A DNA stretch of 64,000 nt from Mycobacterium simiae. Lineage in GTDB: Bacteria; Actinomycetota; Actinomycetes; Mycobacteriales; Mycobacteriaceae. The translations under genes were made by a program, and so were the position numbers. The stretch is taken from NCBI RefSeq assembly GCF_010727605.1, contig NZ_AP022568.1, positions 1 to 64,000 of the forward strand, written 5' to 3'. Shown here piece after piece: positions 9,833 through 20,459 of this stretch (the first letter of the stretch is position 1; each line of letters opens with the position of its first letter). A model generated the notes under the pieces. It was not told where the DNA came from. It saw only the letters and a program-made list of their open reading frames with translations, and searched no databases.

Positions 9833-10878
9833 TACGAGTTCGGACGAAAGCCGGGCCCCATCGCGACGATCAGCCCGGGGCTGCCGGCGGGTGGTGGTTT
9901 GGCGATGGTGTCGCGCAGCACGTGCAGCACCGACGCCGACGAGAGATGGCGATCTCGCCCAGCGAGCGCCAGGTCAACTCCAGTGCCTCGGGCCGCAGGC
10001 CGAGGGACTTGCCGATCGCCTCGATCACCTTCGGGCCGCCCGGGTGACTGACCCAGGCCTCAATGTCGTCCCGGGTCAGGCCGTGTCGGCTGAGGAACTG
10101 GTCGACGTCGTCGGCCAGGTGGCGCTCAATCATGGGGGCCAGTTCCGGGGACAGCACCGGCTGTAGACCCGATGATCCGACGTGCCACGCCATGACCTGC
10201 AGCGAATCGGGGTAGAGGCGGCTGCGTGAATCGACGATGTCCGGACCGCCGGCCCGGCCCTGCTCGTCGCCTTCGGCGCGCCGATCCCCCACCGCGACCA
10301 CCGCGGCCGCCCCGTCACCGAACATCGCGGTAGCGACCAACCCGGAGACGGTCGGCTTGACCGTGGGAAGGTCAGCGAGCATAGCTCGACCGACACCAGG
10401 GCCGCGACGCCGTCCTGGGCCCCGCGCAGGTAGTCGTGCAGCGCGGCCACGCCGGCCGCGCCGCCGGCCCCAGCCCGAACAGCGGCATCCGCCGAATGTC
10501 TGCGCGCAGACCGAGGCGGCCGGTGATGCGGGCGTCCAGTGATGGCACCGCCACTCCGGTGACGGTGGTAGTGGCGATCATGTCGACGTCGCGGGGTTGC
10601 AGCCCGGCGTCTTCGAGGGCGCCCTTTAGCGCCTCGCAGCCGAGGTCGACCGCCTTTTCGATGTAGATCTCGTTCGTCTCGCTGAAATCGGTCAGCGACA
10701 GGTATTGCTCCAGCGGCAGCGCCAGGTGGCGACTGTTGACCTTCGCACCGGCGTACAACCGCCGCACGATATCTTCGTGTTCCTGCAGCGCCGGAAGCTG
10801 GACGAACTGATCGGTGATCTCGCTCTGGCTGTAGCGGTGCGGCGGCAATGCACCGAACACACCTGCGATGACGCTCAT
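9815..10878 (-). CDS. pks11: type III polyketide synthase Pks11-like, frameshifted
   Basis: The ATG at 10878 gives [20 protein letters not shown], closely related to pks10 in this window. Chalcone-synthase-fold features include [27 protein letters not shown] (catalytic His) and, across frames, [13 protein letters not shown] after the Asn position. Four breaks occur near 10465, 10383, 9947 and 9847. The one near 10465 removes four bases exactly where the GLGC of the nucleophile should be: the frame reads [10 protein letters not shown] instead of [12 protein letters not shown]. The end, repaired, is LVLLRWH then TAA (tta at 9815-9817), overlapping cyp139A1. M. tuberculosis PKS11 makes methyl-branched alkylpyrones from long-chain starters. 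About 353 residues expected. Confidence 0.8.
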
Positions 10879-11018
10879 ATCTAGCCTCTGCTCAGAACGA
10901 TTCCCCACTGCACGAAGTGTATGCGGCCCGGTTCAGGCCCGCAAAGATACAGCTATTCAACATGTGTCGGATACATCGTGGTGAAGGTCGTAATCGTGTT
11001 CCCTCAACGGGGATTTCG

Positions 11019-14000
11019 TCATTCGATATCGTCGGTTTTGTTGGACTCCAACGCCAGCGCGATCAACGCATCGGTGCTGAGCGAGTCGATGACGTCACCA
11101 TCGACCGCCACCTCGGCGAGCGGTGGTTCGGTCTCACCGGCCAGCACCAGCAACTTGTCCAGCAATCCCGTTCGCCGAAGTTCGCGCAGCGGAATCCTTC
11201 TCAGCGTTGCCCAGACCTCGTCATCGTCGGACTCTGTGCCAGACATTGCCTCCTCGCCGTGCAGCAGTCGCTGGCGCAGCTGAGCGGCCAGCGCCGACGG
11301 AGTGGGAAAGTCGAATATCAGGGTGCGCGACAACGCCAATCCGGTGGCGGATTTGAGCCGGTTGCGAAGTTCCACCCCGGTCAGCGATTCGAAGCCGAAG
11401 TCCTGAAAGGCGCGGTCGACGTCGATGTCGCGGCCACTCGAGTGTCCTAACACTGTTGCCGCGTGTGCGCAGACCAACTCCAGCAGCCGCCGGTGTTGCT
11501 CGTCGGGCGGCAGTGTCCGCAACTCCTCAGCCAGGCCGGCCGCCCGGCTCACCGGAGCCGACGCCGCACCGTCGGTGTCCAGCCAGAAACGTTGCCGGGC
11601 AAAGCCATACGTCGGAAGACCGACGCGCCGGGCAGCCAGTCCACTGAGCACCGCGGGCCAAACAACATGCGTCCCTTGGCAGAACAGTTCCCCGACCGCG
11701 TCCAGTATGTCTTCGACTTCGCGCCGGTCTTGGGTCAGCATCGCGACCGCGGCCGCATCCTCATCGCGCAACGACCGCCCGATGGCGGCGCTTAGGCCCG
11801 CCGCCGGCCCCACTTCGACGAACACCCCGGCTCCCAGCGACTCCGCCAACCGCACGCCGTCGACGAACCGCACCGGACGGCGCACATGTTCAACCCAATA
11901 TGCCGCCGACCCGTAGCCGGGTTCGGCCAATTGCCCAGTCATGTTGGATACCAGCGTAATTCGTGGTTCATGGGGCGTGATACCGGCGATGAGGTGACCG
12001 AACTCGTCCATCATCGGCTCCATCAGTGCCGAGTGAAACGCGTGAGACACCGCCAGCCGGTGCACTCGGGTACCCTGTTGCGCGAATCGGTCGGCCAGGG
12101 CGTGCACGGGGCCCTCGGCACCCGAAACCACCACGGAATCTTCGGCATTGACGGCCGCGATCGCGACGTCGGGGCTGAGCAACGGGGCAACCGCTTCCAC
12201 GCCCGCGGCGATCGCGACCATGACGCCGCCGGCCGCAAGCTCGGCCATCAGCCGGCCCCGGGCAACCAGCCGGGCGGCATCTTCGAGCGTCAGCACATCC
12301 GCGACGTGTGCAGCGGTGATCTCGCCGACTGAATGGCCCATCACCAGGTCGGGTTCGATTCCCCAGCTGCGCAACAGTGCCGTCAACGCCACCCCGATCG
12401 AGAACAACGCAGGCTGCGCATACTCGGTGTTGCCCAGCAACTGCGCGCTGTCCCCCCAGATGACGTCGCGCACGTCGGCGCTCGTATGCCGATTCAGCGC
12501 GACGACGGCCGCGTCGAAAGCCTCGGCGAACACCGGCCACCGGTCGTAGAGCTGCCGCCCCATCCCCAGCCATTGGGAGCCCTGCCCGGGGAAGACGAAC
12601 ACCGTCTTGCCCAGCGGTTTGGCCCGTCCGGCCACCGCATCGGAATCACCAGCGGCCAGCCGCGCCAAACCCGTTGTCAGCCCGTGCCGGTCGCTGCCCA
12701 CCAACACAGCTCGATGCTCGAGCACCGCGCGAGTGGTGGCCAGCGACCAGGCCACGTCGGGCACCGTCAATTCCGGCTCGGCGTCAAGATGGGCCGCCAG
12801 CCGCGCAGCCTGGTTGGTCAGTGCCAGCTCGGAACGGGCCGAGAACACCCAGGCCACCGGTGTCTGCGGTGCCGCCGACGTCAGCGTGGGGGGCATCGGG
12901 GGCGCCTGCTCGAGGATCACGTGCGCGTTCGTCCCGCCCATTCCGAATGACGACACCCCGGCCCGCCGCGGCCGGCCCGGTGCCGGCCAGCTGGTCGGCG
13001 TGGTGTTGATCTGCAGGCCATGGTCTTTCAGATCGCCGGCTGTGGCTCCGTCGTAATTGAGGCTCGCCGGGATCATGCTGTTGTCCAGGGCGAGCACTGT
13101 CTTGAGCAGGCCGGCGATGCCGGCGGCGGCCCCCGTGTGGCCGATGTTGGTCTTCACCGAGCCGAGGCGCACCGGGCCCTGTCGTCGTCCGGCGAAGATC
13201 TCGCCCAGGGCGCAGACCTCGATCGGGTCGCCGACTTCGGTGCCGGTGCCGTGCGCCTCGATGTAGTCGATATCGTCGCTGCCCAGGCCGGCATGTGCGA
13301 GCGCGCGACGGATGACCGCGACCTGTGCCGAGGTCGACGGCACGGTTTGCCCGGCCGAGCTGTGCCCGGCATTGTTGACTGCAGTTGCGCGGATGACCGC
13401 GCGGATGCGGTCGCCGTCCTCGATGGCGTTGGGTAACGGCTTGAGCAGCACCAGGCCGGCCCCTTCGGACCGCACGTACCCGTCGGCGCGGCGGTCGAAT
13501 GCGTAGGTGTGACCGGAGACCGACAAGGCGCCGAATTCGTGTTCCAGCATTGCGGTTTCGTCGGCCAGGTTGAGATGGATGCCGCCGGCGACGGCAAGCG
13601 TCGACTCACCGGCGCGCAGGCTCTCGCACGCTAGGTGGACGGCGACCAGTGACGACGATTGCCCGGAGTCGATCGCCATGCTGATGCCCTGCAAACCGAA
13701 GGCGTAAGAGATTCTGTTGGCGATCATCGCGCGGCTGAGCCCACCGAAGGAATGGTGGTCGAGGTGGTCGCCGCCCGCGCGAAGCGTCAGGACGGCGTAG
13801 TCGTCGTTCATTGCGCCGAGGTGGATCGAAACATAGTCGCCACGAATGGTTTCCGGGATCAGGAAGGCGTCTTCGAATAGCTCCCAGGCCAGTTCGAGGG
13901 CCAGCCGCTGCCGCGGGTCCATTGCGCGGGCCTCGCGCGGGGAGAGGTTGAAGAAGTCGGCGTCAAACTCGGCCGCGTTTCCGGGTAACCGGTTCTCTTC

Positions 14001-14096
14001 GCGTCCGTCCCGCAGCACCTTCCAGAACTCATTCGGGCTGCCGGCTCCGGGCAGCCGGCAGGCCAGGCCGATGATCGCGACGTCGGTGGGTGCCAT
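11019..14096 (-). CDS. pks9: Type I PKS loading-type module KSQ-AT-ACP (Pks9)
   Basis: An intact 1025-residue protein, close to the length of M. tuberculosis Pks9. Domains: KS about 5-410, AT about 500-790, ACP about 865-935, then a C-terminal tail likely to be a docking segment. The KS active site reads AIDSGQSSSLVAVHLA, so the catalytic Cys is replaced by Gln146, while both partner His motifs (EAHGTGTEVGDP near 280, KTNIGH near 318) remain. This is the KSQ pattern of loading modules that decarboxylate malonyl-ACP to acetyl-ACP. The AT has GHSVGE (Ser near 587) and SHAFH (near 686), the malonyl type. The ACP has FGFESLTGVELRNRL. It begins directly with DVAIIGLACRLPG, without the N-terminal coiled-coil docking helix of the two other type I enzymes. 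Its ATG overlaps the pks8 stop (TGATG). Confidence 0.93.
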   Translation of the reverse strand: MAPTDVAIIGLACRLPGAGSPNEFWKVLRDGREENRLPGNAAEFDADFFNLSPREARAMDPRQRLALELAWELFEDAFLIPETIRGDYVSIHLGAMNDDYAVLTLRAGGDHLDHHSFGGLSRAMIANRISYAFGLQGISMAIDSGQSSSLVAVHLACESLRAGESTLAVAGGIHLNLADETAMLEHEFGALSVSGHTYAFDRRADGYVRSEGAGLVLLKPLPNAIEDGDRIRAVIRATAVNNAGHSSAGQTVPSTSAQVAVIRRALAHAGLGSDDIDYIEAHGTGTEVGDPIEVCALGEIFAGRRQGPVRLGSVKTNIGHTGAAAGIAGLLKTVLALDNSMIPASLNYDGATAGDLKDHGLQINTTPTSWPAPGRPRRAGVSSFGMGGTNAHVILEQAPPMPPTLTSAAPQTPVAWVFSARSELALTNQAARLAAHLDAEPELTVPDVAWSLATTRAVLEHRAVLVGSDRHGLTTGLARLAAGDSDAVAGRAKPLGKTVFVFPGQGSQWLGMGRQLYDRWPVFAEAFDAAVVALNRHTSADVRDVIWGDSAQLLGNTEYAQPALFSIGVALTALLRSWGIEPDLVMGHSVGEITAAHVADVLTLEDAARLVARGRLMAELAAGGVMVAIAAGVEAVAPLLSPDVAIAAVNAEDSVVVSGAEGPVHALADRFAQQGTRVHRLAVSHAFHSALMEPMMDEFGHLIAGITPHEPRITLVSNMTGQLAEPGYGSAAYWVEHVRRPVRFVDGVRLAESLGAGVFVEVGPAAGLSAAIGRSLRDEDAAAVAMLTQDRREVEDILDAVGELFCQGTHVVWPAVLSGLAARRVGLPTYGFARQRFWLDTDGAASAPVSRAAGLAEELRTLPPDEQHRRLLELVCAHAATVLGHSSGRDIDVDRAFQDFGFESLTGVELRNRLKSATGLALSRTLIFDFPTPSALAAQLRQRLLHGEEAMSGTESDDDEVWATLRRIPLRELRRTGLLDKLLVLAGETEPPLAEVAVDGDVIDSLSTDALIALALESNKTDDIE

Positions 14097-17000
14097 CAGG
14101 GGCCGTAGTCGTCATCGAGGATGGCGAAGAGTTCGCGTTCGGTGGCGGTGGCGATGTCGTCGTCGAGCAGCTGCGTTTCGTCGGGTGCGGTCGGCGGTGG
14201 ACTTTCCAGCTCGGCCAGGATGGCTTGGATGCGGGCGGCCAGGCGGGTCTTGTCGTCGGGGGTCCAGTCGGGTTGATTGACCAGGGTCTGTAGCTCGCGG
14301 GCGATGTCGTTGAACCGAGCCAGCCGCTCGGGCTCGGCGGCCGATGCCCCGGGTGTCGCGGAGCTCAGCTGCTGGTCGATGTGTTCGGCCAGCGCCGCCG
14401 GTGTCGGGAAGTCGAAGATCAGGTTCGGCGAAAGGGTGAGTCCGGTCGCGGTTTTCAGCCGGTTGCGTAATTCCACCGCGGTCAGCGAATCAAAGCCGAG
14501 ATCCTGGAACGGCAGCTGCGCCTCGAGATCGGCGCTCGATCGACCCAAAACCGTTGCGGCGTTGGTGCACACCAGTTCCACCAGTTGGTGGTGGCGCTGC
14601 TCGGGACTGAGCCCGTGCAGCCGGGTGGCCAGGCCCGACGTCGGGACGGCGGCTCCGGCGTCGGTGATGAGTCGACGGCCCGGCCGGGCGACCAGATCAC
14701 GGAGCACGGGTGGGACGGCGCCGCGTGTACCCAGCCCGGAGGGGTCGATGCGTGCGGCAACCAGCAGTGGGCGGTCGGCCAGCATGGCTTCGTCGAACAG
14801 TTGCAGCGCGTGCGGGGTGGATAGCGGTGCCAGTCCGCTTCGGCTCATGCGGGCTTTGTCGCGCTCGTCGAGGTGTCCGGTCATGCCGCTGGCCTGTTCC
14901 CACAGCCCCCAGGCCACCGACAACCCCGGCAGACCCTGCGCCCGCCGCGCAGTCGCCAACGCGTCGAGGAAACTGTTAGCCGCCGCATAGTTACCCTGCC
15001 CCGGCGAACCAACGATGCCAGCCATCGACGAAAACAACACAAACGCCGACACATCGTGATCCCGGGTCAACTCATGCAAATTCCACGCACCATCAACCTT
15101 GGCCCGCAACACCACATCCATCCGCTCCGGCGTCAACGAACCAATCAACCCATCATCGAGCACACCAGCGGCATGGAACACACCCCGCAACGGATACCGC
15201 GGCGACAACCCCCCAACCAACTCACCCACCGCCCCGCGATCAGCCACATCACAGGCCACCACCGACACCTCAGCCCCGCCACCGTCAGCCGGTCCACCAC
15301 CTCAGCGCCCCCTGCGCCTCGGCCCCGACGACTCACCAACACCACATGGCCCACCCCATACCGGGTCACCAGATGCTCAGCCACCGCCGCACCAGCCATC
15401 CCGGTACCCCAGTAATCACCACACTGCCACCAGCCAGCCACCCCCGACGTCGCAAGCAAGCGATCGTCGGGACCATCCGGCAACGTCAACACCACCTTGC
15501 CGATCTGGCGGGCCTGACTAACAAACCGATACGCCGCCGACGCCGACCGCACGTCAAACACCTTGACGGGCAACGGCGTTAACACACCGGCATCGAAGAG
15601 TCCGACCAGATCCGAGAGCATCGACGCGATATGGTCCGGACCGGCTTCCATCAGGTCGAAGGCGCGGTAGCGCACGCCCTCGGGGACGGTGGCGGGGTCA
15701 CGCAGGTCGGTCTTGCCCATCTCGATGAACCGCCCACCATTGACCAACAACCGCAACGACGCATCCAGAAACTCCCCAGCCAGCGAGTTAAGCACCACAT
15801 CCACCCCACCACCACCGGTAGTGGCCAAAAACTTCTGCTCAAACTCCGTGCTGCGGGTATCACCAATATGATCATCATCAAAACCCAACGCCCGCAACGT
15901 GTCCCACTTACCACGACTCGCGGTGACAAACACCTCCGCACCCCAATACCGAGCCAACTGCACCGCAGCCATCCCCACCCCACCGGTAGCCGCATGCACC
16001 AACACCCGCTCACCGGCCTTCACCCCGGCCAACACCGACAACCCATACAACGCCGTCAAAAACACCACCGGCACCCCCGCCGCCTGCACCAACGACCACC
16101 CCGCCGGCACCACCGTCACCAACCGCGCATCCACCACCGCCTCAGCACCCACCACCCCCAACAAACCCAGCACCGCATCACCCACCGCAAACCCGGTCAC
16201 ACCGGAGCCCACCTCCACCACGACGCCCGCACCCTCAGCCCCCAGTTCACCGCCACCGGGATACATCCCCAACGCCACCAACACATCCCGGAAGTTGACC
16301 CCCACCGCGGCCACCGCAACCCGCACCTGCCCCGCGCCTACCTCGCCCGGAACTGCTGGAGCGACCACAACGTCCTCCAGGGTTCCGCCGCCACCGGCAG
16401 CCAAGCGCCAACCGCCGACCGGTAACTCGAGCACGGCCCCGGCGCCGACCGCTCCCAGTCGGGCGGCGTGAGCGACACCGCAGCGCACCACCACCTGCGA
16501 CTCCCCACACCCCACCACATCGGCAACATCCAACGACCCATCCGAATCGACCAACACCACCCGACCCGGCTGCTCAGCTTGAGCCGACCGCACCAACCCC
16601 CACACCGCCGCACCCGCCAAATCGGCCACACCCTCACCGGCCAACCCCACCGCACCCCGCGTCAACACCACCAACAAACGCGCATCATCACCGGCCAACC
16701 ACGACTGCAACACCCCCAACGCCTCATGCGTGGCCGCATACACCGACCCCACCGACACCCCCGACGACGGCTCCCACACCCACACACCCTCGACCCCAAC
16801 CACAACCGACTCCCACGACACCGGCGACCACGCGAGTTCATACAGGCCCCCGGCCCCGCCAGCCGCGGCGGCCAATGCCGCCGACAGCGCGCCAATTGAG
16901 ATCGGGCGGACCACCAACTCGCGCACCGACAGCACCGGCAGCCCGGCGCTGTCGGCCAGATCCACCGACACCGATCCGGTCCCGGTCGATGCGATCCGCA

Positions 17001-20000
17001 CCCGGACCCGTGACGCGCCCGCGGCATGCAAACACACACCCTGCCAGGAGAACGGCAACATCGTGGTGTCGCCGCCCTCGGCGACTCCCCAGGCATGCAA
17101 GGCCGCGTCGAGCACGACAGGATGAATTCCGAAGCCGCCCACCGTAACCCCTTCGGCTGCGCTCACCTCGGCAAAGACCGCGTCACCGCGGCGCCAAAGG
17201 GCGCGCAGACCACGAAATGCCGGTCCATAGTCGTAGCCGCGGGCCGCCAGCACCTCATAGACGTCACCCACGTCGGCCGCAGTGGCCCCGATGGGCGGCC
17301 ATATCGACAGGTCCGCGCCTGGTTCGTGCTGCGCCGCGCTTAGCGAGCCCTGTGCGTGCAGGACCCAGACCGAATCGGGTGCGGTGCCGCGCGAATACAC
17401 CCACACGGCCCGGGAGCCCGACTCGGCCGCGGCGTCCACGACAACTTGCACGCGGGCGTTGGTGCCCCGCGGCAACACCAGCGGCGCCAGCAACGTCAGC
17501 TCTTCCAGCACCGAGCAGCCGACCTCGTCGCCGGCCCGCAACGCCAATTCCACGAACCCGGCACCGGGGAACAGCATGACTCCATCAACGACATGATCGG
17601 CCAGCCACGGCGCCCCGCCCACCGAGAGGGAACCCGTGAGCACCATGCCACCGGAGTCGGGCCGTTCGACCACCGCGCCCAGCAGCGGGTGCGCGGTGCG
17701 AGCCAGGCCGACACCGCTGACGTTTCCCGATGCCACCGCCGCGGGCGGCAACCAGAACCGTTGGTGGGCAAACGCGTACGTGGGAAGCTCGACCCGCCGC
17801 CCCTCGCCCACCGCGGCGGCCCAATTCACGCCGACGCCGATGGTGAACAACTGGCCGAGTCCGGTCAGCGCCGACTCCACCTCCGGGCGATCCTTGACCA
17901 GCAGGGCCGCCGCGGTGGTCGGCCCGGTGGTCACCGATTGTTCGACGGCGCCGCTCAGACCACGACCGGGGCCGACTTCGACGAACGCGTTGGCGCCCAG
18001 GGACTCGGCGGTCCGCACGCCGTCGGCGAACCGTACCGGTCGGCGCACATGCTCGACCCAGTACTGCGGCGCACCGTAGCCCGGACCGGCCAGCTCCCCG
18101 GTCAGGTTGGATATCAACGGTATTCGCGGGGCGGCGGGCGATATCCCGGTGACCAGCCGGGTGAACTCGCCGAGCATCGGCTCCATCAGCGCGGAATGAA
18201 ACGCGTGCGAGACCGCCAGTCGATGTGTCCGCCGCCCCCGCTGCGCCAGCAGTTCGGCGGCCGCGGTAACCGCGGCGTCGGCACCCGAGAGGACCACGGC
18301 GTTGGGGCCATTGACCGCCGCGACGTCGACCTGATCGGTCAGCAGCGGCAATACGTCAGCTTCGGCAGCGGCCACCGCGATCATCGCACCACCCGGCGGC
18401 AGTGCCGCCATCATGCGGCCGCGAGCGGCGACCACCTTCGCGGCGTCCGGCAGGGACAGCACGCCGGCCACGTAGGCCGCGGTGATCTCACCGACGGAAT
18501 GGCCGGTGACGATGTCGGGTTCGACGCCCCAACGTCGCAGCAGTGCCGCCAGGGCCGCCTCGACGGCGAACAGTGCGGGCTGGGCGAACTCGGTATTCTC
18601 CAGCAGCGCAGGCTCGCTGCCCCAGAGCACTTGTCGCAGCGGCAGTCTCAGCTGCGCATCCAGCGCCGCGGCAACGTCGTCGAACGCTTCCGCGAATTCG
18701 GGATAACGGTCGTAAAGCTGCCGTCCCATCCCCAGCCATTGGGCCCCCTGCCCGGGGAACACGAACACCGTCTTACCCATCGAGCGGACCCGCCCGGCGA
18801 CCACGCCCGCGGCGGGCTCGGCGGCGACCAGTTCGCGCAGTCCGTGCAGTAGCCGGTCCCGGTCGGCACCGACCACCACGGCGCGGTGGTCGAACACCGC
18901 GCGGGTGGTCACTAGGGACCAGGCGATGTCGTGGGGACTGAGGCCCGCGTGTTCGGACCCGTGTGCGAGCAGCCGTGCGGCCTGGTTGATCAGGGCCTGC
19001 TCGGAGCGGGCCGACAGGACCCATCCGGTCGCGCCTGAAATAGGTTGCACCGCAATAGGTTCAGCGTCCGGTGCCTGCTCGATGATGACGTGCGCGTTGG
19101 TGCCGCTGATCCCGAACGACGACACCCCGGCCCGGCGCGGCCCGTCGTGCTGGGGCCAGTCGCGGGGCTCGGTGAGCACCGACACTGCCCCCGCCGACCA
19201 ATCCACGTGGGGCGAGGGCACATCCACGTGCAGCGTCTGCGGCAGCACCCCGTGCCGGATCGCCTGAATCATCTTGATGACACCGGCCACTCCCGCCGCG
19301 GCCGAGGTGTGGCCGATGTTCGATTTGATCGAGCCCAGCCAGAGTGGGCGATCGGCGGGGCGATCCTGGCCGTAGGTGGCCAACAATGCTTGCGCCTCAA
19401 TCGGATCCCCCAGCACGGTGCCGGTGCCGTGCCCTTCGACGACGTCCACGTCGGTCGCGGTCAATCCGGCATTGGCCAGGGCCGTGCGGATGACCCGTTG
19501 CTGGGAGGGCCCGTTCGGCGCGGTCAGTCCGTTGGAGGCGCCATCCTGGTTGACCGCGGTGCCGCGCACCAGCGCCAGCACGGGGTGACCGGATCGCCGC
19601 GCGTCGGCGAGGCGCTCGACCACCAGTACTCCGGCCCCCTCCGACCACGCTGTCCCATCGGCGGCGCCCGCGTACACCTTGCATCGACCATCGGGCGCGA
19701 GCGCTCGCTGACGGCTGAACTCGACGAATGCGGCCGGGGTCGCCATCACCGTGACGCCACCGACCAAGGCCAGGTCGCATTCGCCGGATCGCAGCGACTG
19801 GGCGGCCAAATGCAGCGCCACCAACGACGACGAGCACGCCGTATCGACCGACACCGCAGGGCCTTCCAGGCCCAGCACATACGACACCCGGCCGGAGGCG
19901 ACGCTCAGTGTCGAGCCGGTGAGCCCGTATCCTTCGAGTTCGCCCTCGACCTGACCGCCGTACCCGGCGTGGATCACGCCGGCGAACACGCCGGTCGCCG

Positions 20001-20442
20001 AGCCGCGCAGGCCGAGTGGGTCGATTCCGGTGCGCTCCAATGCCTCCCAGGACAGCTCCAGCATCAGTCGCTGTTGGGGATCCATCGCCAGCGCCTCGCT
20101 GGGCCCGACATTGAAGAAGCCGGCGTCGAAATGTCCCGCGTCGGCGAGAAACGAGCCCTGGTTGACATACATCTTCCCGGGCGCGTCGGGGTCGGGGTCG
20201 TACAGCCCCGCGACATCCCAGCCGCGGTCCGCCGGGAAATCGGCGACGGCGTCGCGACCCTCAACGACCATGTCCCACAGCGCTTCCGGGGAATCGGCGC
20301 CGCCCGGATACCGGCAGGCCATGCCCACCACCGCGACCGGCTCGGACAGCCGGCCTTCCAGCTCGGCCACCCGCCGGCGCGAGCGCCGCAGGTCTGCGGT
20401 CAGCCGTTTGAGGTAATCGAGATGTTTGTCGGTGTCCGACAC
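14096..20442 (-). CDS. pks8: Type I PKS module KS-AT-DH-ER-KR-ACP (Pks8/17-like), frameshifted
   Basis: About 2117 residues repaired, corresponding to M. tuberculosis Pks8 plus Pks17 joined. An N-terminal coiled-coil docking helix ([20 protein letters not shown]) precedes KS ([11 protein letters not shown], Cys near 203), AT (GHSVGE near 646; SHAFH near 747, malonyl type), DH ([10 protein letters not shown], intact HxxxGxxxxP, near 949), a structural KR half, ER ([11 protein letters not shown] near 1482), KR ([14 protein letters not shown] motif; Tyr in [10 protein letters not shown] near 1816) and ACP ([14 protein letters not shown] near 1985), then a C-terminal docking tail. Seven bases are missing between 15276 and 15455 compared with the twin cassette in pks7, breaking the frame inside KR. 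M. tuberculosis pks8/pks17 have been tied to methyl-branched unsaturated fatty acids. Confidence 0.9.
14826..16333 (-). repeat. PKS cassette copy B1 (in pks8), near-identical to 21202-22715
   Basis: This 1508-base stretch covering ER and most of KR matches 21202-22715 (1514 bases) without any substitution I could find. The only differences are seven bases missing here (all between about 15276 and 15455) and one base missing in the other copy. Such identity over 1.5 kb, beside flanks that clearly differ, indicates recent gene conversion or module duplication. Confidence 0.9.
16456..16830 (-). repeat. PKS cassette copy B2 (structural KR half), matches 22832-23206
   Basis: A second identical block of about 375 bases lies a little upstream in the coding direction, separated from the main cassette by about 120 divergent bases. 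It encodes part of the structural ketoreductase subdomain ([20 protein letters not shown] onward). Confidence 0.85.
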
Positions 20443-20459
20443 GGGCGCTCCTTGGGCTC

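Noticed and set aside
16000..16330. CCACCACC-rich stretches as CRISPR or minisatellite repeats
   Set aside because: They are codons of Gly, Val and Leu in the PKS cassette read on the opposite strand; there are no regular spacers.
17356..18852. A 498-codon open frame on the + strand inside pks8, and similar ones at 19045-20517 and 28733-29617
   Set aside because: They lie antisense to well-supported genes, have no recognisable domains and reflect the high-GC third positions of the real genes.
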